This document shows, piece by piece, positions 1 through 7,277 of a DNA stretch of 64,000 nt. The notes below the pieces were generated by a model. It did not search any database, was not told where the DNA came from, and saw only the letters and a list, made by a program, of their open reading frames with translations. The stretch is from assembly GCF_019334805.1 (NCBI RefSeq), contig NZ_CP079822.1:1116001-1180000 (forward strand). Reading direction: 5' to 3'. Numbering within the stretch: position 1 is the stretch's first letter; each line of letters begins with the position of its first letter. Position numbers and translations under genes: made by a program. The stretch comes from Rothia mucilaginosa (GTDB lineage Bacteria; Actinomycetota; Actinomycetes; Actinomycetales; Micrococcaceae).

Positions 1-829
1 AGAGGCGCACATCCAGCATGGGCTGAATATCGTTCTTCTCGCGGTTGAGCTGACGCAGCACGAACAGGACAATGAAGCACAGGCCGGCAAGGATGGTGCT
101 GATAGCCACCGCATCGAACCCGGTTTCGGAGGTGTGAGTCAGACCGAAGGTAATGCCGGTCATGCCGGTCATAATCAGCAGGATGCTCAGCGGATCCACC
201 GGGCTGGGGTTCGGGTCCTTCGACTCGGGAACCATAATCGGGGCGAGAATCAGCAGAGGAATCAGAATCGGCACAGCGAGCAGGAACACCGAACCCCAGT
301 CGAAGTGCTCCAGCAGGAAACCACCCACAATCGGGCCCAGCGCCGCACCCGCCGAGAAGCCCGAAGCCCACACGGCAATAGCGATGCGGCGCTCGGTCGC
401 ATCCACAAAGATATTGCGAATAATCGACAGGGTTGCCGGCATGAGCATGGCGCCAAAAATGCCAAGCAGGGCGCGGGCAACCACGAGCATCAGCGCGGAG
501 GGCGCGAATGCCGCGAGCGCAGAGATTGCCGCGAAGCCGGTCGAACCGATGAGCAGCAGCTTGCGGCGACCGATGCGGTCACCGATAGCGCCCATGGGCA
601 CGAGCAGGGCGGAGAGCACCAGGGAGTAGGAGTCAACGATCCACAGCTGCTCCGCGGAGGAGGGGCTCAGCGCCTTAGCGATTGCGGGCACCGCGAAGGC
701 AAGCACTGTGTTGTCGATGGAGACCAGGAGCACCGGGAGCATGAGCACACCGAGTGCCGCCCAGCGCTTGGTCTTCTGGTCGGGGGCGTGAATGGGCAGA
801 GCCGTGGTGTGCGGATTGTGATTCGTCAT
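1..829 (-). CDS. MFS drug:proton antiporter, DHA2 type (partial, N-terminal part)
   Basis: Multidrug-efflux permease of the major facilitator superfamily, placed in the cytoplasmic membrane. The frame is open from the ATG at 829 to the left edge, so only about 276 N-terminal residues are visible. They contain several hydrophobic helices, a TM1 with a buried acid (VSIDNTVL, about residues 36-43), the loop-2-3 motif GDRIGRRK (83-90) and the antiporter motif C (GPIVGGFL, 165-172). These point to the 14-helix QacA/EmrB-like branch. It is divergent from a TetR gene, with a near-perfect operator over its promoter, so it is probably the regulator's target. The substrate cannot be told from sequence. 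The 3' part lies outside the window. Confidence 0.88.
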   Translation of the reverse strand, partial: MTNHNPHTTALPIHAPDQKTKRWAALGVLMLPVLLVSIDNTVLAFAVPAIAKALSPSSAEQLWIVDSYSLVLSALLVPMGAIGDRIGRRKLLLIGSTGFAAISALAAFAPSALMLVVARALLGIFGAMLMPATLSIIRNIFVDATERRIAIAVWASGFSAGAALGPIVGGFLLEHFDWGSVFLLAVPILIPLLILAPIMVPESKDPNPSPVDPLSILLIMTGMTGITFGLTHTSETGFDAVAISTILAGLCFIVLFVLRQLNREKNDIQPMLDVRL

Positions 830-991
830 GGGTTGTTTTCGTGCGTCTATAAGGTGTCGGCTGATGCGGCGGACGCGGCGGCATCAGCTCGGCCTGTCTT
901 TTGGGCCAGGTCTTTTAGTAAGTCTTTTGGTGAGGTTTTGGGGCTTGCCCGGAGGTTTTAAGGGATCCGGGAGGGTCCACAAACGAAGATT

Positions 992-1017
992 AACTATACC
1001 AACTGGACGGTATAGTT
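992..1017. promoter_or_regulatory. TetR-type operator overlapping the efflux-gene promoter
   Basis: A perfect inverted repeat, AACTATACC-N8-GGTATAGTT. On the minus strand it overlaps a promoter for the MFS gene: -35 TTGAAA (1021-1016), 17-bp spacer, -10 TATAGT (998-993). A repressor bound here would block the efflux promoter and probably also the divergent regulator. Binding by the adjacent TetR protein is inferred from position and geometry. Confidence 0.8.
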
Positions 1018-1039
1018 TCAAGCGGTTAGACTGGTACAC

Positions 1040-1618
1040 ATGACCACCCCCAACCACCGAAAACAACGCGCCACCAACCCCCGCGAACACATCCTCGACA
1101 CCTACGTCGACCTGCTGATTCGCTCGGGAGAACGCGCCGCGACCCTCGACGCCGTCGCCACCGCCGCCAAGGTTTCCAAGGGCGGGCTGCTCTACCACTT
1201 CTCCTCCAAGAAGGCACTGCTTGAGGCGCTCGCAGAACGCACCCTCGCCCTGGCTGAAGAGGACTTCGCAGCAATGGAGCAGGCACCCGAGGGGGCAAGC
1301 GCCTACTACATCAATTCCTCCACGCCCGATAATTCGCCGTTCGACCGTTCCCTGATCGCCCTGAGTCGCCTGGCGCAGAGCAATAACGAACTTGCCCAAC
1401 AGACCATGGCACGCGTGCAGGACGGCTGGCACGCGCTCGTCCTCGCGGAGATTGGTGACGAGCAGATTGCCCGCGCCGTACTGCTTCTGGGTGACGGCAT
1501 GTACTACAACGCGGCCTTCGGGGGTGGTGCCACCAACCCGCAGACCGCAGACATGCTCAAGTCCGACCGCGCGGCGCTGGAACGCGCCCTGCAGGTTCTC
1601 AAAGCGGCGGCTCATTAA
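1040..1618 (+). CDS. TetR-family transcriptional repressor
   Basis: A 192-residue DNA-binding repressor with an N-terminal TetR helix-turn-helix (about residues 14-62, including VSKGGLLYHFSSK) and a variable C-terminal ligand/dimerisation domain. It is divergent from the drug exporter, and a 26-bp inverted repeat lies in the gap, so local autoregulation and control of the exporter by an unknown ligand are likely. There is no Shine-Dalgarno before the ATG. A -10-like TAGACT (1027-1032) lies 7 nt upstream, so the mRNA is probably leaderless. The ATG at 1040 fits the usual start of the family. Confidence 0.88.
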   Translation: MTTPNHRKQRATNPREHILDTYVDLLIRSGERAATLDAVATAAKVSKGGLLYHFSSKKALLEALAERTLALAEEDFAAMEQAPEGASAYYINSSTPDNSPFDRSLIALSRLAQSNNELAQQTMARVQDGWHALVLAEIGDEQIARAVLLLGDGMYYNAAFGGGATNPQTADMLKSDRAALERALQVLKAAAH

Positions 1619-1755
1619 AACCGCACAAGCCACCCGACACAGCGGTTAAAGCCACAAGCTAAAACCGCCGCCTCACACCGTATTCTCCAGCACCGGCAAG
1701 CCCCCAGACCTTAAACTGGGAGGGTACGTACCCGCTCTTCAACCAAGGAGTTCCC

Positions 1756-2076
1756 ATGATTTTTATTGCCGTAAAGTTCCCTGTCAAGCCCGAATACGCT
1801 GACCAGTGGATCGAGAAGACCCGCGCTTTCACCGAGGCAACCCGCGCCGAGGAAGGCAACAAGTTCTTCGAGTGGTCCCGCAGCGTTGAGGACCCGAACG
1901 AGTTCGTTCTGCTCGAGGCTTTCAACGACGACGCAGCTGGCCCGCACGTGAACTCTGACCACTTCCAGCAGGCTATGAAGGACATGCGTCCGCTGCTGAC
2001 CGCAACCCCGAAGATTATTTCTCGTCTGATTGACGGCGACGACTGGGAAGCAATGGGCGAGCTGCAGATCGACTAG
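1756..2076 (+). CDS. antibiotic biosynthesis monooxygenase (ABM) domain protein
   Basis: A 106-residue single-domain dimeric alpha-beta-barrel protein. MIFIAVKFPVKPEY at the N-terminus and the FFEWSRSVEDPNEFVLLEAF strand region are typical of ABM/YgiN-like putative quinol monooxygenases, small cofactor-free oxygenases or related ligand-binding proteins. It has a good Shine-Dalgarno (AAGGAG) 8 nt before the ATG. A -10-like TAAACT lies at 1712-1717, and a strong hairpin terminator follows, so it is probably transcribed alone. The substrate is unknown. The family assignment is firm, but enzymatic activity is only inferred. Confidence 0.82.
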   Translation: MIFIAVKFPVKPEYADQWIEKTRAFTEATRAEEGNKFFEWSRSVEDPNEFVLLEAFNDDAAGPHVNSDHFQQAMKDMRPLLTATPKIISRLIDGDDWEAMGELQID

Positions 2077-2121
2077 TCTGCACCCCAACTCAGCATCTAA
2101 ACTGCATAATTAGACCCTCGA

Positions 2122-2170
2122 GTGTCCCTCCGCGCTGTTCTTATGGACAGCGCGGAGGGACACTTTCGCG
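2122..2170 (+). terminator. hairpin terminator after the ABM gene
   Basis: A 17-bp perfect stem (2122-2138 with 2147-2163) and an 8-nt loop, followed by TTTCG. It lies 46 nt after the ABM stop codon. Confidence 0.8.
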
Positions 2171-2252
2171 TGCGCCACACCTGAACTTTTTTCCCTTGAC
2201 ACGACGCGGAGGGTACCGGTTTTCGGGTCGGCGGGTGCCTTGCGTGCATTTT

Positions 2253-2305
2253 TACCCTATTAACCCCTTAAAATGGGTAGAGTATGCACACCTATCGATA
2301 CCCAT
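2253..2305. promoter_or_regulatory. GGGTA/TACCC repeats upstream of the NrtR-like gene (possible operator)
   Basis: TACCC at 2253-2257, ATGGGTA at 2273-2279 and TACCCAT at 2299-2305 form two overlapping inverted repeats in the promoter region of the NUDIX regulator. They could be autoregulatory binding sites. I cannot match them to a known NrtR consensus, so this is only a candidate. Confidence 0.35.
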
Positions 2306-2322
2306 TCGCACAGGAGGCCTGA

Positions 2323-3135
2323 ATGAGCATCGCATCTGAGCCTCTTCCCGGCGCAGTCGCCGTTGAAGAGCACAACGACGTGGACCACACCTCTGTATCC
2401 CTCGCCGTTTCAACCGTTATTCTGGCCCTGCGCCCCAAGGAGAACGAGACCCACCCGACCCTGTGGCTGCCGCTGGTTCGCCGCCTCCGCGAGCCCTATA
2501 AGGGCCAGTGGGCGCTTCCTGGCGGTCCGCTCAACCCGAATCTTTCTCTGGAAGAGGCTGCCGCTTCGACCCTGAAGCGTGCCACCAACCTGGAGCCCGG
2601 CTACCTGGAGCAGCTCTACGCGTTCGGCGACGTTCTGCGCGCCCCCGAGGCACGCGCCGCCCGCCTGAGCGGCGCCCCGGTTCCCACCCCCGCCGCCGAT
2701 CACGAGCGCGTGGTGTCCGTGGTGTACTGGGCATCGATTCCCGCCACCGAGGTTGCGAACACTCGCGTGCACGAGAACATCCGCTGGTTCCCGGTGGATG
2801 AACTGCCCGAGCTGGCATTCGACCACAACGAAATCATTGAGTACGCGCTCTACCGTCTGCAGAACAAGGTCGAGTACTCGCGTATTGCGCACTCTTTCTT
2901 GGGTGAGGAGTTCACCCTGGCGCAGCTGCGTGAGGTGTACGAGGCGATTCTGGGTCGTACCCTGGATCCGGCGAACTTCCGCCGCCAGATTGCGGCGTCG
3001 AAGTCAATTATTGACACCGGCCGCCGCGTGGAGGGCACCCGTCACCGCCCGCCGCGCCTGTACCGTTACAACGACGCTCAGGCGTACGCGGATGCGGGCC
3101 CGCTGGGTATGTACCGTGAGCGCCACGAGGCGTAA
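2323..3135 (+). CDS. NrtR-like NUDIX-winged-helix transcriptional regulator
   Basis: 270 residues in two parts. The N-terminal NUDIX-like domain (about 22-175) contains WALPGGPLNPNLSLEEAA, a degenerate NUDIX box. The C-terminal winged helix (about 185-262) has EEFTLAQLREVYEAILG, the arginine-rich RRVEGTRHRPPRLYRY and the conserved NFRRQI, the signature of NrtR regulators. NrtR proteins repress NAD-biosynthesis or salvage genes and sense ADP-ribose-type ligands. No nad genes are nearby, so the targets are elsewhere or different. Shine-Dalgarno AGGAGG lies about 6 nt upstream. Inverted GGGTA/TACCC repeats in the promoter suggest autoregulation. Confidence 0.85.
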   Translation: MSIASEPLPGAVAVEEHNDVDHTSVSLAVSTVILALRPKENETHPTLWLPLVRRLREPYKGQWALPGGPLNPNLSLEEAAASTLKRATNLEPGYLEQLYAFGDVLRAPEARAARLSGAPVPTPAADHERVVSVVYWASIPATEVANTRVHENIRWFPVDELPELAFDHNEIIEYALYRLQNKVEYSRIAHSFLGEEFTLAQLREVYEAILGRTLDPANFRRQIAASKSIIDTGRRVEGTRHRPPRLYRYNDAQAYADAGPLGMYRERHEA

Positions 3136-3188
3136 TAGCTTTTATTTTCGGGCATGAGCCGCGTTTTACGCGCGCAGATTTAATGCTT

Positions 3189-3229
3189 AAAAGGAGGGGC
3201 GGCACCGAATGGTGTCGCTTCTCTTTTTG
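3189..3229 (+). terminator. intrinsic terminator after the NrtR-like gene
   Basis: GC-rich hairpin with stem core GCGGCACC (3199-3206) paired to GGTGTCGC (3211-3218), extended by GGAG/CTTC-type pairs, then TTTTT. Short CTCTAGTG-type repeats follow to about 3260. Confidence 0.75.
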
Positions 3230-3299
3230 TGTTCTCTAGTGCCCTCTAGTGCTCTCTAGGGAGTATCAGTGCTTATTAGAAGGTTTTATAGGAGGGTAC

Positions 3300-3328
3300 T
3301 TGACCCGCCGCTCACATAGTTCTATGCT
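3300..3328 (+). promoter_or_regulatory. promoter of the ABC-F leader transcript
   Basis: -35 TTGACC (3300-3305), exactly 17-bp spacer, -10 TATGCT (3323-3328). Transcription would start near 3335, giving a leader of about 350 nt before the ABC-F start codon. Confidence 0.75.
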
Positions 3329-3456
3329 GGATTCATCAGCTCTCTATCCGTGTTGCCCCGCCGCGGGGATAACCTACAGAGCTGATCGCATTGTTGAACC
3401 GAAGCCACCCAAGGCGCGACCGGGGTGTTCTTCGGAATCTAGGAGGCATCAAAGAA

Positions 3457-3474
3457 ATGACCCACCGAGCATAA
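3457..3474 (+). CDS. five-residue leader peptide MTHRA
   Basis: ATG-ACC-CAC-CGA-GCA-TAA, with a strong AGGAGG Shine-Dalgarno 10 nt upstream, inside the transcript that runs into the ABC-F gene. Its length and position fit a regulatory leader peptide whose translation is sensitive to ribosome-targeting drugs. Translation is not proven. Confidence 0.5.
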   Translation: MTHRA

Positions 3475-3579
3475 GCCCGGACCTCACATAATTTTTTCGC
3501 GCGCTCACGCAGCTATTTGCGCAGACATATTCCCCTGCGCACGTCCATTTTTCTGCGTGTCTCCATCAGCGCGCACGCA

Positions 3580-3619
3580 CCCGGGCACAGGTACATCTAC
3601 CGTTACGCTCGGGTTTTTT
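3580..3619 (+). terminator. attenuator terminator directly upstream of the ABC-F gene
   Basis: CCCGGGC (3580-3586) pairs with GCTCGGG (3607-3613). An inner GGTA/TACC stem has a CATC loop. A T6 run follows at 3614-3619. It lies between the leader ORF and the structural gene, so full-length transcription requires read-through. Confidence 0.8.
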
Positions 3620-3683
3620 CATGCCTTCACGCCTTCATGTGCGCTGGCAGGAATCCGAGCACCTACTCGAAGGAACTCGGCCC

Positions 3684-5414
3684 ATGTCACGTCACATTAC
3701 ACTCGATCATATTTCGTATGCGCATCCGACCCAACCTCCGCTTTTTGCGGATCTATCGGCAGTATTTTCGGCGCCTCTGACCGGACTCATTGGCGACAAC
3801 GGTTGCGGAAAAACAACCCTCATGAGGTTGATTTTGGGTGATTTAACCCCGGATTCTGGCTCTTTGGCGGTCCCGGAGCGCATGGCGTATCTACCCCAGG
3901 ATTTGGGCCTGGGTCGGGAGCAGACCCTCGCCGAGCTCTGCGGTATCTCTGAGACTCTGCGGGCGCTGCAGGCGGTAGAATCCGGTGAGTACTCCCCCGA
4001 ACTCTACGAGGTCATCGGGGATAATTGGGACGTTGAGGAGCGTACCCTAGCTACTTTGGCAACCTACGGGTTTACCCCAGCAACCCTGGTTGATCGTGAT
4101 AATCCGGAGGCTATCCGAGCTCTCTTTACTCGCGATATGCGCAGCTTCTCCGGTGGCGAGGCGGTCATTGCGGCACTTGCCTCACTCATGGTTTCTGACC
4201 CCGAGTTCATTCTGTTGGATGAGCCAACAAATAACCTGGACTCCGTGGCGAAGGCGCAGCTCTTCACCGCGCTGGAGGCACTGCCCTGCCCGGCGCTGAT
4301 TATTAGTCACGACCGCGACCTGCTGGAGCGTGTGAACGTGATTGCGGAGCTTCACGCGGACCGTCAGGGACTGGCTCATCTACGCATCTTCGAGAGCAAC
4401 TACAGCACCTACCGGCAGGCGCTGGAGACCGAACAGCAGGCAGCTCAGCGTCGCGTGACCGAGGCGAAGAATGAGGTGCGTTCGGCACAGCGTGAGTGGG
4501 TGCAGGCTCAGGAGATTATCTCGAAGAACATGTCCCGCGTGTGGAAGGATGATCAGCCTGACACGATTCTTGCCCTCGCCAAGGATGCCTCACGGCAGGC
4601 GGCGGCGAAGCTTCGAGTTCTGCGCGTGGGCAAGCAGGAGGAGGCTCAAGAGGCGTATCAGAACGCTCAGGATCAGGTGCGCATCCAGGAGAAAATCTAT
4701 GCCGAGCTGAGCCAGCGGCCCCTACCCGCGGGACGTAAGGTGCTGGAGCTGAGCAGGGTTGATTCCAGCCAGGTTTCACGTGAAACATTTACTGTTCAGC
4801 AACCTACCAAGGTTGATTCTCTGCATTTTTCACCCGCCGAGGCGAATAGCGAGAGTCAGCAGGGAACCCCGGCGGAGCACCCCGAACATCTGATTCTCAG
4901 CGGCCCCGAGCACCTGCGTATTACCGGCGCAAACGGTAGCGGCAAGACCACCCTTTTGAACGCTATCGCCCACGCAGGCGATGCGGACTACCTCTCCCCC
5001 GTGCAGCCCGCCTACCGCGTCGACTATTGCATCGAGGGGGCGTATATTCCGCAGCGCATTACCCTCGACCCGGAGCTGACTCTTCTGCAGAGCGTGCAGC
5101 GGGCTAACCCCGGGGTGAGCGAACAGCATCTTCGTGATCAGCTGGCGCGGCTACTTTTCCGTCGTGAGAGCGTGCACCATAAGACCGGTGAGCTCTCCGG
5201 TGGTGAGCGTTTCCGTGCAGCGGTGGCGCAGGTTCTTTTGGCGGATCCGGTGCCGCAGCTGCTCATGCTGGATGAGCCGACGAATAACCTCGATATTTCG
5301 TCGGTGGATTGGTTGGTGCAGGCGCTCGAAGCCTATACTGGCGCGCTCATCGTGGTGAGCCATGATGAGGATTTCTGCCGCCGCATCCGCATTGACCGCA
5401 CGCTGGCACTCTAG
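3684..5414 (+). CDS. ABC-F ATPase, probable ribosome-protection/antibiotic-resistance protein
   Basis: 576-residue cytosolic ABC-F protein with two ATPase domains and no membrane segments. First domain: GDNGCGKTTL, SGGEA, ILLDEPTNNLD, SHDRD. A charged inter-domain linker (about 255-340) rich in Gln/Arg/Glu follows. Second domain: GANGSGKTTL, LSGGERFR, LMLDEPTNNLD, SHDED. Family members bind the ribosomal E site and dislodge drugs or modulate translation. I chose the ATG at 3684 (AAGGA about 9 nt upstream, and the typical start MSRHITLDH). An earlier ATG at 3621 abuts the terminator T-run. The attenuator-like leader supports a resistance role. A near-parS sequence lies inside at 4772-4787. The drug class cannot be read from sequence. 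Confidence 0.88.
   Translation: MSRHITLDHISYAHPTQPPLFADLSAVFSAPLTGLIGDNGCGKTTLMRLILGDLTPDSGSLAVPERMAYLPQDLGLGREQTLAELCGISETLRALQAVESGEYSPELYEVIGDNWDVEERTLATLATYGFTPATLVDRDNPEAIRALFTRDMRSFSGGEAVIAALASLMVSDPEFILLDEPTNNLDSVAKAQLFTALEALPCPALIISHDRDLLERVNVIAELHADRQGLAHLRIFESNYSTYRQALETEQQAAQRRVTEAKNEVRSAQREWVQAQEIISKNMSRVWKDDQPDTILALAKDASRQAAAKLRVLRVGKQEEAQEAYQNAQDQVRIQEKIYAELSQRPLPAGRKVLELSRVDSSQVSRETFTVQQPTKVDSLHFSPAEANSESQQGTPAEHPEHLILSGPEHLRITGANGSGKTTLLNAIAHAGDADYLSPVQPAYRVDYCIEGAYIPQRITLDPELTLLQSVQRANPGVSEQHLRDQLARLLFRRESVHHKTGELSGGERFRAAVAQVLLADPVPQLLMLDEPTNNLDISSVDWLVQALEAYTGALIVVSHDEDFCRRIRIDRTLAL
4772..4787. other. near-parS site inside the ABC-F gene
   Basis: GGTTTCACGTGAAACA differs from the parS consensus TGTTTCACGTGAAACA at the first base only. 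It is within coding sequence and about 57 kb from dnaA. It could be a weaker ParB site. Confidence 0.55.
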
Positions 5415-5463
5415 GGTTCCCGCCAAACACTCCGAACCCCGCGGGTACTGCACGGGGCTTAAT

Positions 5464-5508
5464 GAACGGGTGCCCGGCACCTCCGAATATGGAGGCGCCG
5501 GGCACCCG
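5464..5508. repeat. 45-bp hairpin repeat, copy 1 (terminator of the ABC-F gene)
   Basis: Stem CGGGTGCCCGGC / GCCGGGCACCCG, one mismatch, CCTCC/GGAGG, loop GAATAT. It is identical base for base to 7184-7228. It probably acts as a bidirectional terminator downstream of the ABC-F gene. Confidence 0.85.
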
Positions 5509-5556
5509 CCATAGCAACAGCCACATAATTCACCCAAGTTCGCAGGCCGCCTCCTA

Positions 5557-5621
5557 TTGACATGACAAATTATCGCCAATAGTTACATCTTTATCACAAA
5601 AATCACCCTTATTTGTAACTA
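5557..5621 (+). promoter_or_regulatory. promoter and inverted repeat of the AlbA_2 gene
   Basis: -35 TTGACA (5557-5562), 17-bp spacer, -10 TAGTTA (5580-5585). TAGTTAC (5580-5586), which covers the -10, is repeated in inverted form as GTAACTA (5615-5621). The arrangement suggests operator half-sites, possibly for the gene's own winged-helix product. Confidence 0.55.
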
Positions 5622-5665
5622 ACATTCCACGATTAGGTCCAAAATGTCACTCCAGGAATTACAAT

Positions 5666-7141
5666 ATGTACATGTATACGCCTGAAGAACTAACACAAAC
5701 ACTCAATGAGCTACGACTTCTAGGCAGGGACAGCCTGACTGTGGAAGTTAAGTCAGCCCACATGGGTTACCCTTCCTCCATTGCTGAAACTATCTGTAGC
5801 TTTGCTAATCGTCCAGACGGAGGCACCATCATATGCGGCGTGGATGAATCCCAAGATTTCACTCCAGTAGGTGTCTACGACGTCGAAGACTTACGAGCAA
5901 AAATTATTGATGCTGCGCAGAATCTCAAACCAAAAATTGCAGTAGAAACCAGTGACATGGTTCTGGACGACCATCAGCTACTTATTGTGTCTGTTCCAGG
6001 GTTGCCGGTTCAGGAACGTCCCTGTTTCAAAGGCAATGTAGCGTATCAACGGCTGGGGGATGGTGATTATCCGATGGACAGTTACGCCCTAAGTCTGATG
6101 TACGCCCAACGTCACAAACCGCACAATGACCTGCAAAGCATCGCTCATACGTCCATTGATGATTTAGACAAGTCCTACACCCAGGACTTCCTGCGCCAGG
6201 TACGTCTCTCCTCGGCCCGTTTGCGTCAGAGCTCTGACCAAGAAATTTTGTATAAACGCAATGTACTAGCGGCAGATAATCATTTAACCTTGGCTGGGTT
6301 GTGCGCTCTAGGTGACTACCCTCAGCAGTTTTATTCCGGGGCGAGCGTTATTGGCGTAGTGTCTACAAGCGGAACAACCCGTAATGATGACCGTTTTCGA
6401 AGCGAAGGTCCTATTCCCGCCATGCTTGAAGATACCCTTGCATGGCTTATGCGCAACATTAAGAACCGCACCGTAACTGCTCCTAATGGTGCTGGGCTCA
6501 TCGATCAGCCAGAAATCCCTCCGGTAGCTCTCCGAGAATTTGTAGCCAACGCACTCGTCCACCGTAGTTACGAACAAGATGCTTCAGGGAAATTTATACA
6601 GATCTTTATCAAACGCGGGCGTATTGAAATCATCAGCCCCGGCGGTTTTTGGGGTATTTTGCCCAGTCAGGTAGGTGTTGTACATCGTCCCGCGGCTGTA
6701 AACGAGGCGTTATACGCTATCTGCCAGAATGTTCGTCTCAGTGACGGTCATCGACTTATCGAAGGCGAAGGCGGCGGTATCCTCGCTGCGCAACAGGCCC
6801 TGGTTGATGCTGGACTGCGTAAGGCACATATTATCGACGAGGGTATACAGGTGCGCGTCATCATCTACCGCTCTGCCGATGACACGCAACCTACTAACAC
6901 AATGGGGGTATCCTCTGCTCCTCAGCATGCTGAGATACCAGAAAATTTGTCCCCCACGGAATCCCAGGTGTACGTTGCTTTGACCCGCGGACCAGCTACG
7001 GTCGCTGACATTGTGGAAAGCACCCAGTTGACTGCACGGCAGGTGCGGTACGCGTTGCCCAAGCTAATCCAACGAGGTTTGGTGGAGCAAAAAGCGCGTT
7101 CGGGACGCCGCGGCTCGGTATACCGTATGGTAGCAGCCTAG
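5666..7141 (+). CDS. AlbA_2 (Schlafen-type) domain / winged-helix putative regulator
   Basis: 491 residues. The N-terminal AlbA_2 domain (about 15-145: LTVEVKSAH, FANRPDGGTIICGVDE, AYQRLGDGDYPM) is nucleic-acid-binding and shared with Schlafen proteins. The middle GHKL-like ATPase part has REFVANALVHRSY and a GGGI segment. The C-terminal winged helix is at about 430-488 (VADIVESTQLTARQVRYALP). This is the COG2865 architecture of predicted transcriptional regulators. Start ATG 5666 has AGGA 10 nt upstream, and ATG 5672 is an alternative. The gene is more A/T-rich than its neighbours and sits between two identical hairpin repeats, which suggests acquisition by transfer. Its biological role is unknown. 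Confidence 0.75.
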   Translation: MYMYTPEELTQTLNELRLLGRDSLTVEVKSAHMGYPSSIAETICSFANRPDGGTIICGVDESQDFTPVGVYDVEDLRAKIIDAAQNLKPKIAVETSDMVLDDHQLLIVSVPGLPVQERPCFKGNVAYQRLGDGDYPMDSYALSLMYAQRHKPHNDLQSIAHTSIDDLDKSYTQDFLRQVRLSSARLRQSSDQEILYKRNVLAADNHLTLAGLCALGDYPQQFYSGASVIGVVSTSGTTRNDDRFRSEGPIPAMLEDTLAWLMRNIKNRTVTAPNGAGLIDQPEIPPVALREFVANALVHRSYEQDASGKFIQIFIKRGRIEIISPGGFWGILPSQVGVVHRPAAVNEALYAICQNVRLSDGHRLIEGEGGGILAAQQALVDAGLRKAHIIDEGIQVRVIIYRSADDTQPTNTMGVSSAPQHAEIPENLSPTESQVYVALTRGPATVADIVESTQLTARQVRYALPKLIQRGLVEQKARSGRRGSVYRMVAA

Positions 7142-7183
7142 AGTCTTACTCTCTCTGTCGCACCGCGCAGTTCAGGGATAAAC

Positions 7184-7228
7184 GAACGGGTGCCCGGCAC
7201 CTCCGAATATGGAGGCGCCGGGCACCCG
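7184..7228. repeat. 45-bp hairpin repeat, copy 2
   Basis: Identical to 5464-5508, in the same orientation. It lies between the AlbA_2 gene and the convergent sodA and would terminate both. Confidence 0.85.
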
Positions 7229-7277
7229 TTTCAGTTATCTCACCGCGGTCACTTCACCGCGCTGACGAAAACCTAGA

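Larger units (their letters stand above)
3335..3683 (+). promoter_or_regulatory. long structured leader of the ABC-F gene (putative antibiotic-responsive attenuator)
   Basis: This 350-nt stretch holds no normal gene. In order it contains a stem CAGCTCT/AGAGCTG enclosing CCCCG-ccg-CGGGG, a five-codon ORF with AGGAGG (3441-3446) and ATG at 3457, a run of six T at 3492-3497, mutually exclusive pairings (CACGCAG 3506-3512 with CTGCGTG 3553-3559, or GCGTG with CACGC at 3574-3578), and an intrinsic terminator at 3580-3619 just before the gene. Known ABC-F resistance genes are often controlled by ribosome stalling on a leader ORF that prevents terminator formation. That mechanism is inferred here. 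Confidence 0.65.

Noticed and set aside
134..961. Open frame of 275 codons on the plus strand opposite the MFS gene
   Set aside because: It is the antisense shadow of a clear membrane transporter, with a charged, compositionally odd translation and no family match.
3621..3683. Upstream ATG start for the ABC-F protein
   Set aside because: It directly follows the terminator T-run with no Shine-Dalgarno, and the extra residues do not resemble ABC-F N-termini. ATG 3684 has AAGGA and a typical sequence.
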